This document shows positions 1-14,400 of a DNA stretch of 64,000 nucleotides, in pieces (the first letter of the stretch is position 1; the number at the start of each line of letters is the position of its first letter). Under the pieces are notes generated by a model. It was not told the DNA's origin and ran no database searches. It worked only from the letters and a program-made list of their open reading frames with translations. The position numbers were made by a program, and so were the translations under genes. Origin of the DNA: Prostheceraeus crozeri (lineage: Eukaryota; Platyhelminthes; Polycladida; Euryleptidae); assembly GCA_907163375.1 (NCBI GenBank), contig CAJQUW010010445.1, forward strand, positions 62,001 through 126,000, in the 5' to 3' direction.

Positions 1-3000
1 GCAGCTAAAGCAATTGGAATGATAGCTATGTACGCTACGTCAGAAAACAGACACCGATTTTTGCGTGACCGTTGAGATTAAGCACGACTCACTTAAAGAG
101 ATTTAGGTCGACTTCGAAATTTCATCAGGTTTTATATGTTACTAACCATACATATTTTCAGTTGAAAACATAGTACGAAACAAGTAACATTATTTGAATT
201 AACATGGAACCATATATCTTACATTGCATATTTTGCATCAATAACATACAAAATTTTGCTAAACCCATTAGTATATTTGAAAAATAATTCCAACAATGGG
301 CCTTTTAACAACAGATGCAGGTATTTCCTGGACTTCCTATCTATACAGTATATCTAAAAAGGACAGTAAGTAGGCCTACAACTAAAAGCACCTTGTCTTG
401 GGGATGTGCTTTACCACGAAACCCTCAAATATTCTTTGCAGGTGGCCTTACCACATGCATTGTATCCTTCATTTGTGTCTATGAATCACATCAAGCTTCC
501 GGGCACCACTTGTAAACACGATCGTCTTCTCCACTTGTACGTAGTGTAAGAGTGACGCAAAAGTTCAGAGTCTCATACACAATAAAGCAGGAAAAGGAGG
601 AATAGGACTGACGCACAGTCGCATTACAGTCCTGGTATTTCTAGCACTAAATAAATAAATGAACCTTGCTTATAATCAGCAAGCACTATGTTTATCCGTG
701 CTTATATTCTGTTCCTCTGGTCAGGAGTTCTCTTCACAACTTGCTATCCTTTGAATTTAGGTCGAATTATTTTGAGACGCTTTATGACCGTCCTCATTTT
801 TGTAATTGAATGCTGCTGTCCTCTAATATCACATTCTCTTCTTCATCCCTTTTCGCTCTACTCATCTTTAGATTGGTCATCACTCATCATCAATTTGATT
901 CAACAGAGAGAAGAACATCGGCATGACGTTTGAATTCGTGTCATGAAATGATTGAGTTGACTGTCAATGATACGTAAGTTTCTGATACTAACAATGATAC
1001 ATAGCTCTCAAATGAGTTGACTATTGTAATAAGAGGCAACAGCGTAGAAGCAGACTGCCATTTTTAAGATATGTTCAACGTACTGCAGTCTTCTCGCTTC
1101 AAAAGTTGTCATACATCTACGTTTATCACGAATCTGTGAAATAGCTAATCCTTGGAACATTTGTTAGCGGTTGGTCACCAAGTTGGCCATGTCACATAAT
1201 AATCGCTGAAAACCATGTCAATCAGCCACTGGTGAAGTGATAGTCACATAGATATCAAACACCATTGCTTTACTTGACCCAGTCCTACAGGCATCTTTAT
1301 GGGAAGAGAAATATACAGTGTCTCAAAAATTCCCCACCATACTAGCGTTGCATTTTTTGCAAATGAAATTTTGACGCCTCTTCTCCTCTTCTGAGATTGC
1401 ATGTCAATAATGATACTTCGCCAAATCGGAAATGCGTCAAACTTTTTGTCAGCCGTAGCTTTGTAAACGTCTGGACGATTGGAAGTGAAGCACCATAGTT
1501 AGAGGGTAGACTTGTGGCTATGTAGTGAATCTGTAAATGGAGGACATTTCGATCCTACAAAAAAACTCACAAAGCGCAGATGTCTGACATCTTTTTCATA
1601 AAGTCATGAAGAGCAAATTATGCAGTTCTTGTTTCTCATTCGATTATAGCCAGAAAACGACCAGCTTTAATCCGTGCCCGAAGACAAATTTGAGTTGGGT
1701 TCGAGTTGGACTTCCACACCTCTCGTCAACTTGCATTCCCTTACTAAAAGTTAAAATTACTTATGAAGAAAGTAATCTATCATGAGAACTTCTATAAGAA
1801 TCAAAAAAGGAAGGGATCTGATGAAATTTGTTGCCAAAATTGACTGCTTTCTTCCTTTGATGTGATACACATGATTGCACAAAGACTCTCCCCAACTCTC
1901 ATCGAGATAATCTGATTTTTATCGACGTTACTCGCATGCGGAAGTTTTAAATGTCTACTTTAAAAACGTAAAAACGTTCACTTACTTTGATTCCCCTGGT
2001 ATCTGTGAAAGAAGTGATTCTGAATTCGATGATACGGTAGCGTGGATAAGAAAGTAAAAAAGTATAAACAGAAAGCCAAAAGAGCTCACAGCCATTCCGG
2101 GTGCTCGAGAATATCACAGAGAAATGGTAACTCAAAGTTGTCGAGTAGCGTTGCTATCGTGCAACACGATAAGATAACATGATCTACAATACTGAGCCGT
2201 GAGTGGGTGTTTTCATGACGTCATCAACTGTAGCATACACACGGTAGACATTCGTCAACTGATCAACATTTGGGACAGCGGATTTGGGCGCTTTTTACTC
2301 TCACGACGCAACCATGAGAATGCCAGATCACTCGTTATTTAAAAATACAAGAGCAGCATACTGAACAAGAAGTTGTACGAGCTTTACTGAAATAAGCTTA
2401 CTGCTACTCGCTGTTAATCGAAATCTATAAATGGTAAGCAAAAATACTCACTCAAGCGCGTCAACGAACAGTTGCTTGCTCATTATGCGGTTTTCCTTGA
2501 TAAATATTTACGCTTTTCAACGACTGTGACTGGATGTAGGTATTTCTGTTTGCCATGTGTTGGGGCAAACAACACAAGAATTTTCCATCTCTGAACTTTG
2601 AATGGTGAGTAAGGATGTATGCGTCAATGAAGAGCCCATGAAAGCTTGAACATTGATGATGATGTGACCAAAACAATGAAGCAAATAATAATCCAATTGT
2701 TCTTTTCGTGTAACTGCAACATTGTCGAAAGTAATAACAGTCACTCTGTGATCCAGAATATGTGCGAAGAAGGAAAATACAAGTGACTATCTCGAACAAC
2801 ATTTTAGCTCAAGTAAATTTAACACTATTCAAGAAACAATCAATAGCGAATTTTTACAAACTGCTACACGAACTCGACCCATCCTGAGACTGTGAATAAG
2901 CTTTGACTCGAGCTTTTGTACACAATAAAGTTGTAAGCGTGGGTGAGGTCCGAACCCGTTATTTTCTAAAACAACAGGCCATGAATTATGCAGATGCTAT

Positions 3001-4755
3001 AATATTCCTTTTCCCTCGATCTAAATTGGCGGGGGGACACAGATTCAAGTTTTTTGCGCATAAAATCTGATAATTCCCCAGAAAACAGAGTTTCTCACAA
3101 AACAGAAAACTACAACCCAATGGAAATTTTTACCTGTGCTCTCTCTTCAAGTTGCTAATCCTAACTCCCAACCTGGTCAAATTTGCCACTGTATGAAGGA
3201 TACTCAAACCTCTAACTTCAAATTCTAGCTTCATGCCTTTCATAGGCCTAAATTAAATAAAATGTTAGAATATTCATTATCGATTTTTCATTCATTCTTT
3301 TGTTAGAGCTCTATACTTACATCATGATAATGAGTTCAAAATTTGAAGATTTAAGTTTTCTAAATAGTTCACTTGATTCAGAACACTCACCGTCATTTTT
3401 GACATCATCATACACAAATCTGGCCAGTCAGATTTGGAAGTCTGACATTATTGGAATTATTGGACATTATTTGGAAGCAGACCGGTGTTGCTCTTCCTAT
3501 TTCCCCTGCTCTCACTTTCCGGGTGGAAATAATGTAGCTTAGAATTGCCGGGGGAGAAACAGTTGCAATTTTCGGAAGTTGCTTCTGTAGGTTTTGTTTT
3601 CCCATCTTTATCTTGAAAACGTCGCAAGCTTCCTTTTGTTTTACTATCCTACTCTGTACCGTTTAGCCCTCTCCCCTGTGATAGTGCAGTTTCTCCTAGC
3701 GAATGAAAACAGTTTCCCAACAAAAGACAATTCAATTTCCTAAATACAGCATATGAATTAAAATTCAGTTGTTAAATTTACAAAAATCATAAATGGTTAG
3801 AATGTGGCTATCTAGAAAATTTGATCTGATACACACAAACACCGCATTTTTTTAATAAAAGCCGCCCAATGCGAGACGTACGCTGCTATGTGGAGCATAG
3901 AGCAAGTAGGCAGAAAAAAGACTTCAGTGAAAATTTTTATATCATAAGATTCAATTTTCTACATGCAGAGATTGCGGTATGTTCTTTCTAAAAAATGTCT
4001 GATCAATTTTTGAAAAGCTCTTTTTTTTGCAAATTCCTGTGTTGATTCACAAAGTTAGCGATTTGGTACTTGAGATTTCAATATTGAAGTAGCATTAAAC
4101 CTGAGATATCAAATACTGTAGAATGAACTTTATTGTCAAGAATCTTGATTGGAAGGAAGTTAATTTGATAATCTAGGAAATTTCATGATCAGCATCATTA
4201 CGTACATCATAGAAAAACTTGAGAACGGAAGAGATTCTTCCAACAGGCCAAATCGAATGGTTAAGTTAAGACACTTGTCTAAATTATTAACTAGCAGAAT
4301 GCTCTCTACAGTCAAAATCATTGTGCATAGATTTGAGTTGATTGATGGCTAGAAGTATAATACTCTTCACGACAAGAATTCGACATATTCATGTGGATTA
4401 ATTCAACTTTCTTAACTGTATGATTTGATGAATCACTAAAAGACACGACTCTCATAGAACACCCTAATTAGTATTTTATTTTCAATGAAAATTGAGATCT
4501 TCCTTTTTCAATAAAAAAGAAACCGCATCTCAATTACTAGCATAGAGAAAATGTTGCAGCCGTTCAAAATCGAGTTTCTTCAAAATTTGCAAAATTAAGA
4601 TATGTTTCAGGAGAGCCGATTAAAGTTTACATCACGAATCAATTATAATACTAGTTTGAAGAACGGTCGACTATTAGTGGCATTTCTACACCATTTCCAT
4701 GTGTAACTTTATAGAAAGGGTCAATCATTGTAAGATAGACATGTGAAATTGTAAT
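1..4755. other. AT-rich region with no recognisable gene
   Basis: Open frames are short, lack recognisable motifs and have no paired splice signals. The longest, on the minus strand at 2802-2461, resembles nothing I know. I see no convincing repeat boundaries here. Confidence 0.5.
4748..4755 (+). repeat. Left target-site duplication of the hAT element
   Basis: ATTGTAAT here matches TTTGTAAT at 8145-8152 in seven of eight positions. The length is that of hAT target duplications. Confidence 0.75.
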
Positions 4756-7700
4756 CAGTGGTCGGGCCAGCTCAGAGGAAGAAATTTACGCAGGATGGTG
4801 AAATTTACGCAGTTCGCGGTTAAAATTTGATTAATGGTAGTACTTTCAAAAGAGCTGTACGCGATCAGACAGTATTATTTCCCGTAATACACCAAACTAC
4901 ATAACAAACATTTCCAAGTGGTTCAAAATGTACTGGTTTATGTTCAGTTTAAGGTTTTTGAATGCTTGATACACTTAAGAAAGAAAATTCATTGTAGGTC
5001 AACTTAAAGTCACTATATCTAAAATGAAGGGGTAGGCCCTACTGTAGTTTGATTATATTTTAAAAAAGTGTAAATTATTTTAAAATATCTTTATATTGTA
5101 CATGAGAAAGAAATGAAAAAACAAGTTTTCATTGTGATATATTAGTGGAAAAAAATAGAGGACTCTATGACTAAATTGACGCTATTCAGACTTATACACG
5201 GCAATAAAAACTATCAAAGACAACAAAAATAGACAAATGTTAAAAAAGACGCTGCATTACACGAGAAACAATAGTTTTGAGAAATAGTATCCAACAATAT
5301 TTAGTATGGTTTGTCGAAATTGAAACTGAACAATTCTACGTAGCAACAATAAGAAGAATTTTAACTGATGTTAAGAGCTATTTCAGATGATTCGCTTGAA
5401 CACAGAAAGTAATGAAGGTTTCTAAAAATATGACGAACAGATATAATCAAAAATGAGATGTATGCAGTGAAACTTTGGTGTGTAAAAGTCTGTATCGTGA
5501 GAAGTATACGCATCATGGATTATTTTACTTTTTGACAAAAATGTGGATAACCATCATTCTCGCGTGTACGCGAACATTCCATTCTTACATGATCAAATAC
5601 AGCAAATATCTGATGTTACGTCTTGCCATTTGATAAAGGCATCAATACTCAAGAAAAAATGACAGATTATAATAAATTTATGACTCGAGCTTCAATAGCG
5701 ATCATTATCAATGAAAAATGAATAACTTTAAAATTAAAATGAGGATATATAATCTCTCTTTAATAGAATTTCTTGATGAATAGCGCTCCTGCTATCCTTA
5801 TCAACCATAAGGCTTAGCTTGATGGCAAGTTTGGCACGCGTGTGCAAAGGAAGACTCAATGGTTGAAAATATCTGAGGTTCTCTGAAAAACCAAACTCTG
5901 ATTGTTTGACAAGGATTCTCATCAAAACTTCATCCAAAACTCAGGATGATCTTAACTTGAATACTGTTGAAATTTATGCGAAGATGCCCGCTTTACAAAT
6001 TTCCGTCTCTGTTGTATGTGATGTGCTATTGAACTTCGAAACAAATACATTATGATCGAGTCATTTACACTTGAATATGCAATTGACTCTTACACACACA
6101 AGTATACTCACAGAATCCTAAAAATCAAGCTTGGGAACTATTCGAAATTTAAAGCTGTTTAAATTCCTGATTAAGCATATCTCACATCTGAAGTGCTCGA
6201 CTATTAAATGTACTTGAGGAATCAAAAAGGATGTAGATTCTTTTTCATTGTTATTTTATACACTATTTTTCTCTCTAACGTCGCTTGTTTTTCGATTATT
6301 TTCATCTTCCAGTTTAATTGTTCTTCTTCCCCAATCGCCGCTGTTTCTCTCAAATTACGAGCTTCCTGCTCCATTTCGTCAGCCTTCCTTTTCTTTGCTG
6401 TAGCTTCATTTTGTTTTTCATCGACACTCGCCAAATCAAGCTCCAATTTCTTCAATTTTGCACTTATCTGTCGCTCCTTCTCTAGCTCGTCTTATATTTT
6501 CTTTCTGGTCAGTTCTCTCTCCGCCTCAGCTATTTTACTTTTTTCTTATTCTTCCTCTCTTTGTACGCACTCATTGCATTTTGTGCCATTTGCTGCAATT
6601 CGTCAGAAAAGGCACCTCAAAACATGCCTTATTCCGCGAGTTCAAATATTATTTCGCAAACGTGAGTGCTCTCGCTCATTGTTGATCCAGACTGGTTCGT
6701 TTTTTCGTCACTATAGAAGCATGCTGAACTGTCTTTCGACAGTTCAGAATTCCCGTGAGGAATGATCAAACAATGGCGAACTAATCGTTTCAAGATAAGA
6801 ACGTTCAGTTAGCTGATGACCTTCTGCCAAAAACTAAGGGTAACAGCTCGACCTGAAGCTTGATATTTTGCAATTCACATCTCAATGCTGTTAGATCAGC
6901 ATCCTGAAAGACATTTGAAAGCTTCTTTGCCACGAATTGATCGTCAACGTTTCATAGTAAATGGAGGTAAGGTTTTCGAGTAAAGAAACCTCAGATTTCG
7001 CAGTAATTTATACGCAAACGGCAAGTAGTGCACCAGTTGTTGTGTACAGGAGATGTAAAAGGCTCGTACTTGTTCATAAAACCTTCTTCTTTGCTGTTCG
7101 CTAAGATCAATTACTAATTTGAAAATCCTTTCGCCAATAATGATTTTCCGATCCGGCAGAATATCATCCGTATTGGAACTTTTCCATGGCTCTTTGGTGT
7201 CAATGCGATCTTCCTTATACATCAAGAGCCATTTGATGAGAAGATTTGACATAGTTTGCCATAAGTCATGTATGAGGCAACCATCATGTTGGAATCTTTT
7301 CAAATTCCCTCAGAGGTTTTAAAGCGGTGGCAAAGAATTCTAATATGCATTCAGTAAGAGTATCTGAAAGTGTCTTCTGAATTCTTCTGATTCGATCATT
7401 CGAAGACGACGTGTTTGACTTCGCCACAGTTACAGCAAAAAATGCTTCAATGCTTCCAGTTGTTCTTATAGTCGCTCGATCACCTCCAAACACTGCAACC
7501 ATCGTGTATCTATAAAGCGCAAGAATCTGTGCTGCTCCACCTTCATAAGATTGGCGCTGTGTTTATATTCCGAATCAAAGTTATGATGCCGAAATCATAA
7601 CGAGATTTTTCTATCGTACAGCATATTAACAAAACCTAGAAAAAGATCATAATTGATCAGATTGTCTATGCTATAATTGCAACCATCAGTCTTGACAAAC

Positions 7701-8144
7701 CAGCATAGAAAGAAAAACCATTGTACATGAAATGTAGTTAGTGTGTCACTGTTAAAGCACATAACTCGAACATATGTTGATATCACTGAGCGGTAGTTGG
7801 CACGACTGGAGATAAGAGAGAAAATCCGATCTTTCACAAAATTCTTTCTTAGAAGTAATGATTAATTCTGGATTATTTAAACGCACTCGTCCCAGTATCA
7901 CTCACGTTTACGACCTGAAAGAAGCTACAGATTAAGTGGAGTATACTCGGAATACATCGTATTATATTCGTATAATACAAATAGACATATATTTTCCCTA
8001 AACATGTGTGAAACTCGTCTTGATTATCTTCAGCTGAACATAAAACATTGACAGTAGTACTTAAATAATTTACGCATAAGAACATGAAAAATTTACGCAG
8101 GACTCAAATTTTTTACGCCAATTTACGCAGCGGCTCGATCACTG
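4756..8144 (-). mobile_element. hAT DNA transposon, complete ends, decayed transposase
   Basis: The left end CAGTGGTCGGGCC and the right end, read inward on the other strand as CAGTGATCGAGCC, form hAT-type terminal inverted repeats. They are flanked by ATTGTAAT (4748-4755) and TTTGTAAT (8145-8152), an 8-bp target duplication with one mismatch, as expected for hAT. Both ends carry several subterminal copies of AATTTACGCAG, a likely transposase-binding repeat. The interior holds minus-strand transposase remnants (7502-6222). The element lies downstream of the MPP7-like gene. Confidence 0.85.
6222..7502 (-). pseudogene. hAT transposase remnant with C-terminal coiled coil
   Basis: Read on the minus strand, the segments are: VFGGDRATIRTTGSIEAFF; then RRRFYEQVRAFYISCTQQLV with LLRNLRFLYSKTLPPFTM; then an IPHGNSELSK remnant; then a charged helical tail rich in Glu, Lys and Ala (about 6455-6222). 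This order (hAT C-terminal region with RAFY...LRNLRFL, a HGNS(E/D)L motif, then a long coiled coil) matches a hAT-related transposase family I recall from fish and marine invertebrates. Several stops and frameshifts interrupt it, so it is not functional. No N-terminal zinc finger was recognised between 7502 and 8144. Confidence 0.65.
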
Positions 8145-8559
8145 TTTGTAATATAGAAATTGCATCTGAAATATCGAAAATGTCAAATGTAGCTAATATA
8201 AACGCATTGTCATTTGTAACATCGAAATGAAAATTGAAAAATACCATCCCGGGATATCCCATGAGGAATGAAGTAATTAGTCTATGATCTACTAATATGC
8301 TATGCTGATTTTTAAATTAATCATTAGGAATTTATATAACACAATTTCTCCGTGTTCGACGTATTTTCAGCGCGCTCGTAGTCTTGTGGCTTTTGTGTTT
8401 CCCTTATTGGCTATCAGCAATCATATTTCATCAATTTTGATATCACTCTATGCTTATCACATTCTTTTCATTTCTGTGCATAGACAATAATGGCTTTTTA
8501 AGGTCCCTGCTTTTACACTAAAAGACCACCATGGGAAACCAATGATATTCATTCTTTGA

Positions 8560-9335
8560 TAATTCAACGCAGAAAAGAAGAGCATATCTACTTAGAGACT
8601 CGAACCATATTTCTAATCATGCTAAAGCAAGTCATTCGTAGAGCAGTACCCAAGTCTGAATCTTCTTTCACAAGTGGCGGCAATCCGAAGAATTACTGGA
8701 ATTATGTTAAGTCCAAAGGATTCAAAGCATGATAGGCCCTCTCATGGAACCTTTTATAAACCAGATAACGTACGATTCCAAACGCACAAAATCTTGGGTG
8801 ACTTTTACCAATCTGTTCTCACAACTGAAACTCTCCTTTTCTGTTGATTCAAGCACTCACCATTGACTCTCATCAGTGATTCTCCCTCCTGACAATATTC
8901 GCCCACACTTAACTCGTTAAGTGAACTTCTCCGCCTCAGGACCTGCATGATGACCTTCACATTTGCTTCATTGCTACTTAAACTTTCCCGTCTATTCCGC
9001 ACATACATTGCTTTAAGGAATAGTCCTAAAATCTCGAAGCATGCACTCGTAAACCCAATTTTTAAGAAAGGCACAGTCGCAAGGATGCAAAGAATTATCG
9101 TCCCATTAGCCGGACTCATTCCGTTTCCAAACTAATGGAGTGCATTGTTCGGGATTATCTTTGGGATTTCTCGAATAAACATGATATCATTAAAAAGGGC
9201 ACTCAATTTGGATTTTCATTCATGACCATTCACACACCAACTTTCAGAGCTTCTATAAGACATCACTTCCTTTGTTGATTGCGGTCAGTGAATTGATTTA
9301 ATTTACCTAGATTTTGAGAAAGCCTCTAGCACAGG
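8560..9335 (+). pseudogene. LINE reverse transcriptase fragment (jockey/CR1-like)
   Basis: Pieces of a non-LTR reverse transcriptase appear in shifting plus-strand frames: NPIFKKG, then KNYRPIS, KLMECIVRDYLW, KGTQFGFS and finally DLIYLDFEKAS, in the canonical order of the fingers and palm up to the first catalytic aspartate. The match stops abruptly near 9335, before the second catalytic motif, so this is an internal, frameshifted fragment. It begins about 420 bases after the hAT end. Confidence 0.7.
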
Positions 9336-11229
9336 TTGCCATCGACCGATAGAAGGCACAGGACACCGAAGGCCCGTCTGGAGCGCAAATTACTTTTAAT
9401 TTTAAAATTATAAATTTCGACCAAACTTTGGGGAGTTTTTCTTGATTTGATTTGTGATAGATAATGAAATTGTGAAGATTTTACTTACGATGAAGTAGCA
9501 CAAAAGCTGACTTCTACCGGGTCTACGTTTGTTCTTGCCAAAACAACCTGCTGAAGAAAGCGTACCATAGACAATGGAATCTAGCGTAATAATTCAACTC
9601 TGGTTCAATGCGGCATTAATCGCTGTGATATCTACTCGTATCTGCAGATCGCCATTATTTCGCCATCTAATTAATATTATCGCCATTAACAATTCGAGCT
9701 ACATGTATCAATAAAACAGAAAAGGCAATGGTAATTTTTGAACGCAACTAGAGTCCCCAACATCCAGAATATGCCACATTCAAATTGTCAATTAAAAACA
9801 TTGGTTTCGTTTTTTTTTAATGTTCTATTGTGAATGTCAAGTTCAAAAGTAAAAACTCAAAAAATGTCACACTCGGTTTCAAATAAAGAAAATAGTACAT
9901 ATTGAAGCCAATATCATTTCAACAAAATGCTCTGATCTAAATGCAGAAATTACTGACAGACACCATGCAGTCTTGAGACTGATGTCAAGGAGGATTGCCA
10001 ATCAGTGACATTTGATAGTCTTGGAGTTATCTCATGGTTAATTAAAATACAAAGCATAGTCAAAAAGTAAGCATATCATGTGTTCTATAACAAGACAACT
10101 TACAGGACAGCATTCAATAACTTGAAAAAAAGGAATTATGAGATACAAGGAAAATTGAATATTACACTATACTGTCTTTGGCAAATAACATCTCTTCAAA
10201 ACGCTTATGGTTCGCAAAATGCCTGATAATTTTAGATTGATAATAGAGTACACAAAATTCGAGTAAATATGAAAGATAACTTGCAGTCAGACAACATGGA
10301 CAAAGACTACAATATTCAAGATATATCAAACAGAACCTTTTGCTTATAGAACAGTACTGCCATAATTAGCATGCTAGATCAATACACTAGTTATAATTAC
10401 GTTAAAACAATGTAAAAAGGTAGGAATATAACTTTGAATGTAATTGAAGATGTAATACGATCGGTCAATTGACAAACTATTTCTTCGAAAAATATCGGCT
10501 TGTGATTTTTGCACGAAAAAGAAAATTTCTCCATGATCTTAATGAAACGATGAATTAACTGCGACAATAGTATGAGAACGATGTGTTCTCTACAAAACCT
10601 TAAAGCAGAATTTCAGATATCTTAAAAATAAAAAGTTAATAACAGCACTTTCATAAATTGCCTTCTAGGATCGCAATGTGTCTACGTCTACAAAACAGAA
10701 AATGCAACACACCCGAAAGATTCCAACAACTTTGGGTATTACATTGAAATTAATAAATGCGTATAAAATCAACCCTAGTAAAAATTCATCACATGGTCAA
10801 ATGAAAATAGAGGCAGTCAGAGATGTGCTATGAAGTTTCGATTTATTAATTTGGTATCCAAGTGATAATCGACTAGCTACAACATTACGGATATCTTTAT
10901 GTACTCATAGATTGCATGCACCGAAAAGACTCAACTCTAATTATCCAGAATTTGAAGTTTCCATATGCGAAACTGAATGAAAATCAGTATCTAAAATCAC
11001 GCACAGATTATTCTTAAAAGCTATAATAGCAATCAAGTATTGTATAAACGGGATTGAGGTACATAAAAACCAAGAATCCTTGTATAGCCTATGTGAGAAA
11101 AAACGTCGTCAACAGGAAAACATTTGACCATTAAGATGACTTTACTGGAGCATAACTTTTCAGTAACAAATGCTATAAAGGAAAAACGTTGCCACCAATA
11201 TCGTTAACATGAATGGAAGACGAATACCA
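9336..11229. other. No gene seen; 3' flank of the MPP7-like gene
   Basis: AT-rich sequence without open frames of note. It may include the 3' UTR of the minus-strand host gene, but I could not fix a polyadenylation site with confidence. Confidence 0.4.
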
Positions 11230-11430
11230 TCAAGTGCAGCTCAATTTCTCCTCCGTAATAAGCCAAGAACGTGGCACCCAATGAGGTTCCGTCTCTAGTC
11301 TGTATGCTAACTCCGACAATTGCTCTAAGGCGACAGGGAGATCATCATTGACTATTACAAAGTCGAAGAAATGCCCAAATTTTATCTCGACTGCATTTGA
11401 CTCGTTCAACATCGTTTCAAGCTGATCCTC
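11230..11430 (-). CDS. MPP7: MPP7-like terminal coding exon 12 (GK end)
   Basis: Residues 483-548 plus TGA: FGHFFDFVIVNDDLPVALEQ and RLETEPHWVPRSWL, then a short ITEEKLSCT tail. The final SWL segment is conserved in the family; the nine-residue extension is slightly longer than vertebrate MPP7. Acceptor TTAATTTCAG. Confidence 0.95.
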   Translation of the reverse strand, partial: EDQLETMLNESNAVEIKFGHFFDFVIVNDDLPVALEQLSELAYRLETEPHWVPRSWLITEEKLSCT

Positions 11431-14400
11431 CTGAAATTAAGAATTACCATTCATCGAAAGATATTTCAATTATTTCTAGACAGACTCGCACACATTATGT
11501 ACTATACAGTACATGTGGAAATTCTTTATTTCCATCCTCATATTTCCTCCTACGTTTCTTTTTTATTTTCTACTGAGGGATACCTTTAGTGTGTAAGCTC
11601 ACCCAATTCCCAGTAGCTTTTATTTGAAAAGCACACATCGATAATGCCTCCCGATATCGGTTCCTATGGATACAATCAATTGGGAGGTTCTTGAGAAATA
11701 AGCAACTTACGCTAAATCCACGGTCTTCTTTTGATTCACAGTCTTTCTCATCGGCGGACAACTCTGGATTACTTTGAGAGGAAGCCAATATTTTTCGTGT
11801 TTCTCTGAGTACGTCTATGGATGGCGGCTTAATGTACACAATGTAAGGCTTGACACTGCCAGTGTATAGGCTTATGATCGACTGAAAATGAAAGCATGAA
11901 TATGTGAAAGTTGAAATTGTAGGTAAGTGATTGACGGCGACTACACATGTCGGAGATTCATAACCAAGTTGTTTCAAATTTTCAAATACGTCAATATTAA
12001 CAAGTTTTAAAAATAACATGTAGAATAGAGTTAACTCAACAGTTCGGTTAGCATAATGGAAACAGGACATTACCATTCATGAAATGAACACTACTAATTC
12101 GAAACTCCTTTGAATTCGGCGCTGAGTAATCATTTTCTTCAATCAAACATTTCGCAAGCCTGATCTTTAAAAGAAATCTGTTTATGTCTGTAAGAAGAGC
12201 TTTGCACACTTACTTCGAATTTGGCTGTAAACACTGCCACTCTTCCAGCCTGCATGACTTCTAACAAAGCATCAATGCAAAGACCGGTCCGCTCACTCTC
12301 ACTGACTTTATGACCATCAATGATACTGAAACGAAGTTCATAGAAAAGAATGCTAATAGTATGTTGAATTGACACGATCTCACCTATTTGTATTTACGAA
12401 AGTTTCAAATTCTTCTTGAGTGACGAATAGATAGTCACGCCCATGCTGCTCTTCACTTCTAGGTTCTCGAGTGGTAACTGAAAGAAAAAACAAAATAGTT
12501 CCTTTTAATAGTAAATATGAAATGTAATTAAAATTGTGACATCTCTATTGAATATCAGATTGCATAAATTCTCTTAAATGGGGACTGATATTCATGAGCA
12601 CAACTTATGTCATGCGCAGTAGTCACGACAAGAATGTGTATACACAAAATCTCTTCAACTATATAGTCAAATCTCCTACCATCATAGTCATATTCTTCTG
12701 TTAATTAACAGAATAATCATTATGAATATGATTTATGATAAATTCCGGCAATCCCACAAATATAAAGAGATTTATAGGCACGTAACGCCATTTGTAATAT
12801 AACATGAAGAAACAGAATGGACAAGCAATAAAACAAATGAATACTCGGATTAGTACGATGAATAAATCCTACAACACACATTCTATCTCAATTACATCTC
12901 ATACCTGAGACAGGACATCATTTCAAGCCAAAACATTGAATAATCTAAGCATTTTAATGAAATAAACACATAGTTTTCTTATAGCCTTCAGAGAGTGAAA
13001 TGTGAGACTTGATGAAACTTTGCTTTGAGTGACCATGTGGCTCAGTGTTCGCTACGGGAGATCTGGGCTCGACACTGGTCGAATCAAACCGAAGACCAAA
13101 AGGAAAGCGCTTGCCGAGTACAAGGTTGACTTATTTTTATTTAAACTTTAGGTACATCTTGTTTATGGTATTACCGTATGTTACAATTGTGGTATACATG
13201 GTACTGAACTTTGAACTTTGTGTGCATTGTGTACTGTTTGAACTGTATACATTGAACCTTTGGGCTGGAGCTCTGAAACCTTCATGCGTTGGCCCCGATC
13301 GAACCAATCTTACCAGAGTAACGCCGCATGCTGGTAAATTAAACCGGTTAGCCCAGGTAGCTGCGAAGGACTGTGGAGTCCTGTTGGAGGAAATGCCATC
13401 CGAAAATGAGCTTATATATTGCTTGCGATATAACTCACGGCATCCATATTTTTCACCTCACTGCCTTGTGAGTAGGAGTCGCACTCCAAAGGCTAGGAGC
13501 ACCGCCAAAAAACTGCTTTTTCGCTAAATGATATGGATGAGGGAAAACCATCACTGGTAGTGGTAACTAAAACATTCGGCAGTCCAATCGGTAAACGAGA
13601 AAACAGCATGACAGCAATGATGATAAGTGTGAAAAGTATGCAGCACTATACCAAATGTATGTTGAAAGATACGCCGAAATTTGAATGCTTCGATTACTTA
13701 AAAGTCATCAACGCTTTCAGACATTTTTTGTTTACCAGATAATAAGAGCTATATTGTTCTTAGCCGCCTAGGAGACCGAGAGAACTCATAAAATGCTCTA
13801 CTATCATAAATTGAGACATTTTCCCCACGCAATGATACCTAGAAGGCCTGATAAGATTTCTGTATCATAAATAAAAACATAATGTGGACTAAGCATGCAA
13901 AACTTAATGCAATATTCAGTTTGATTTACTTTAGCTAAAAAAAGCAAGCTACCTAGAGAAGGGCATCCGAACTGCAGTAAAAGTACCACAACGCTCCAGA
14001 AAAGTCTGACTATTTCAGCACCGTCCAAGCTCTCAGTGTGGGGTGTAGTGCAGGCCTCCCACGCTACTTTTTCAAATTTCAGGACACAAAAATCATTAAA
14101 TTTCAAGACAATTTTTCGCAGCAGCCTTCATCATCCCTAATAGCTGCTCCTTTACCAACCTTTTATTACCAACCGTGATCAACTTTTCAGTTTACTCGTA
14201 GTTGTATCTAAGTTGATTTATGCCAAGCAGCGAATTCCAATTTCCATTTAGCCGAATATTACTATATATTATTACTATCATAAGTTTTTTGTCAATGATT
14301 TTTTTATCTCGCAATTAGGTTAAACATTAAATTAGGCCTATCTAAAATTTTGTCAAGACAGCTCAAACCACCAAATTCTAAACCTACTGGGTCCTGCATT

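Noticed and set aside
2461-2802. 113-codon minus-strand frame as a host exon
   Set aside because: No motif, no paired splice sites with neighbours, and a composition expected of AT-rich noncoding DNA.
6208-6765. 185-codon plus-strand Ser/Phe-rich frame
   Set aside because: It is the antisense of the charged coiled-coil tail of the hAT transposase remnant; its composition is explained by reverse-complemented Glu/Lys codons.
13022-13100. Candidate tRNA gene
   Set aside because: A and B boxes are present but no cloverleaf stems form, so it is treated as a SINE remnant.
13045-13527. 160-codon plus-strand open frame
   Set aside because: It starts inside a tRNA-like SINE head, lacks any domain, and runs through the host-gene intron with no splice or homology support.
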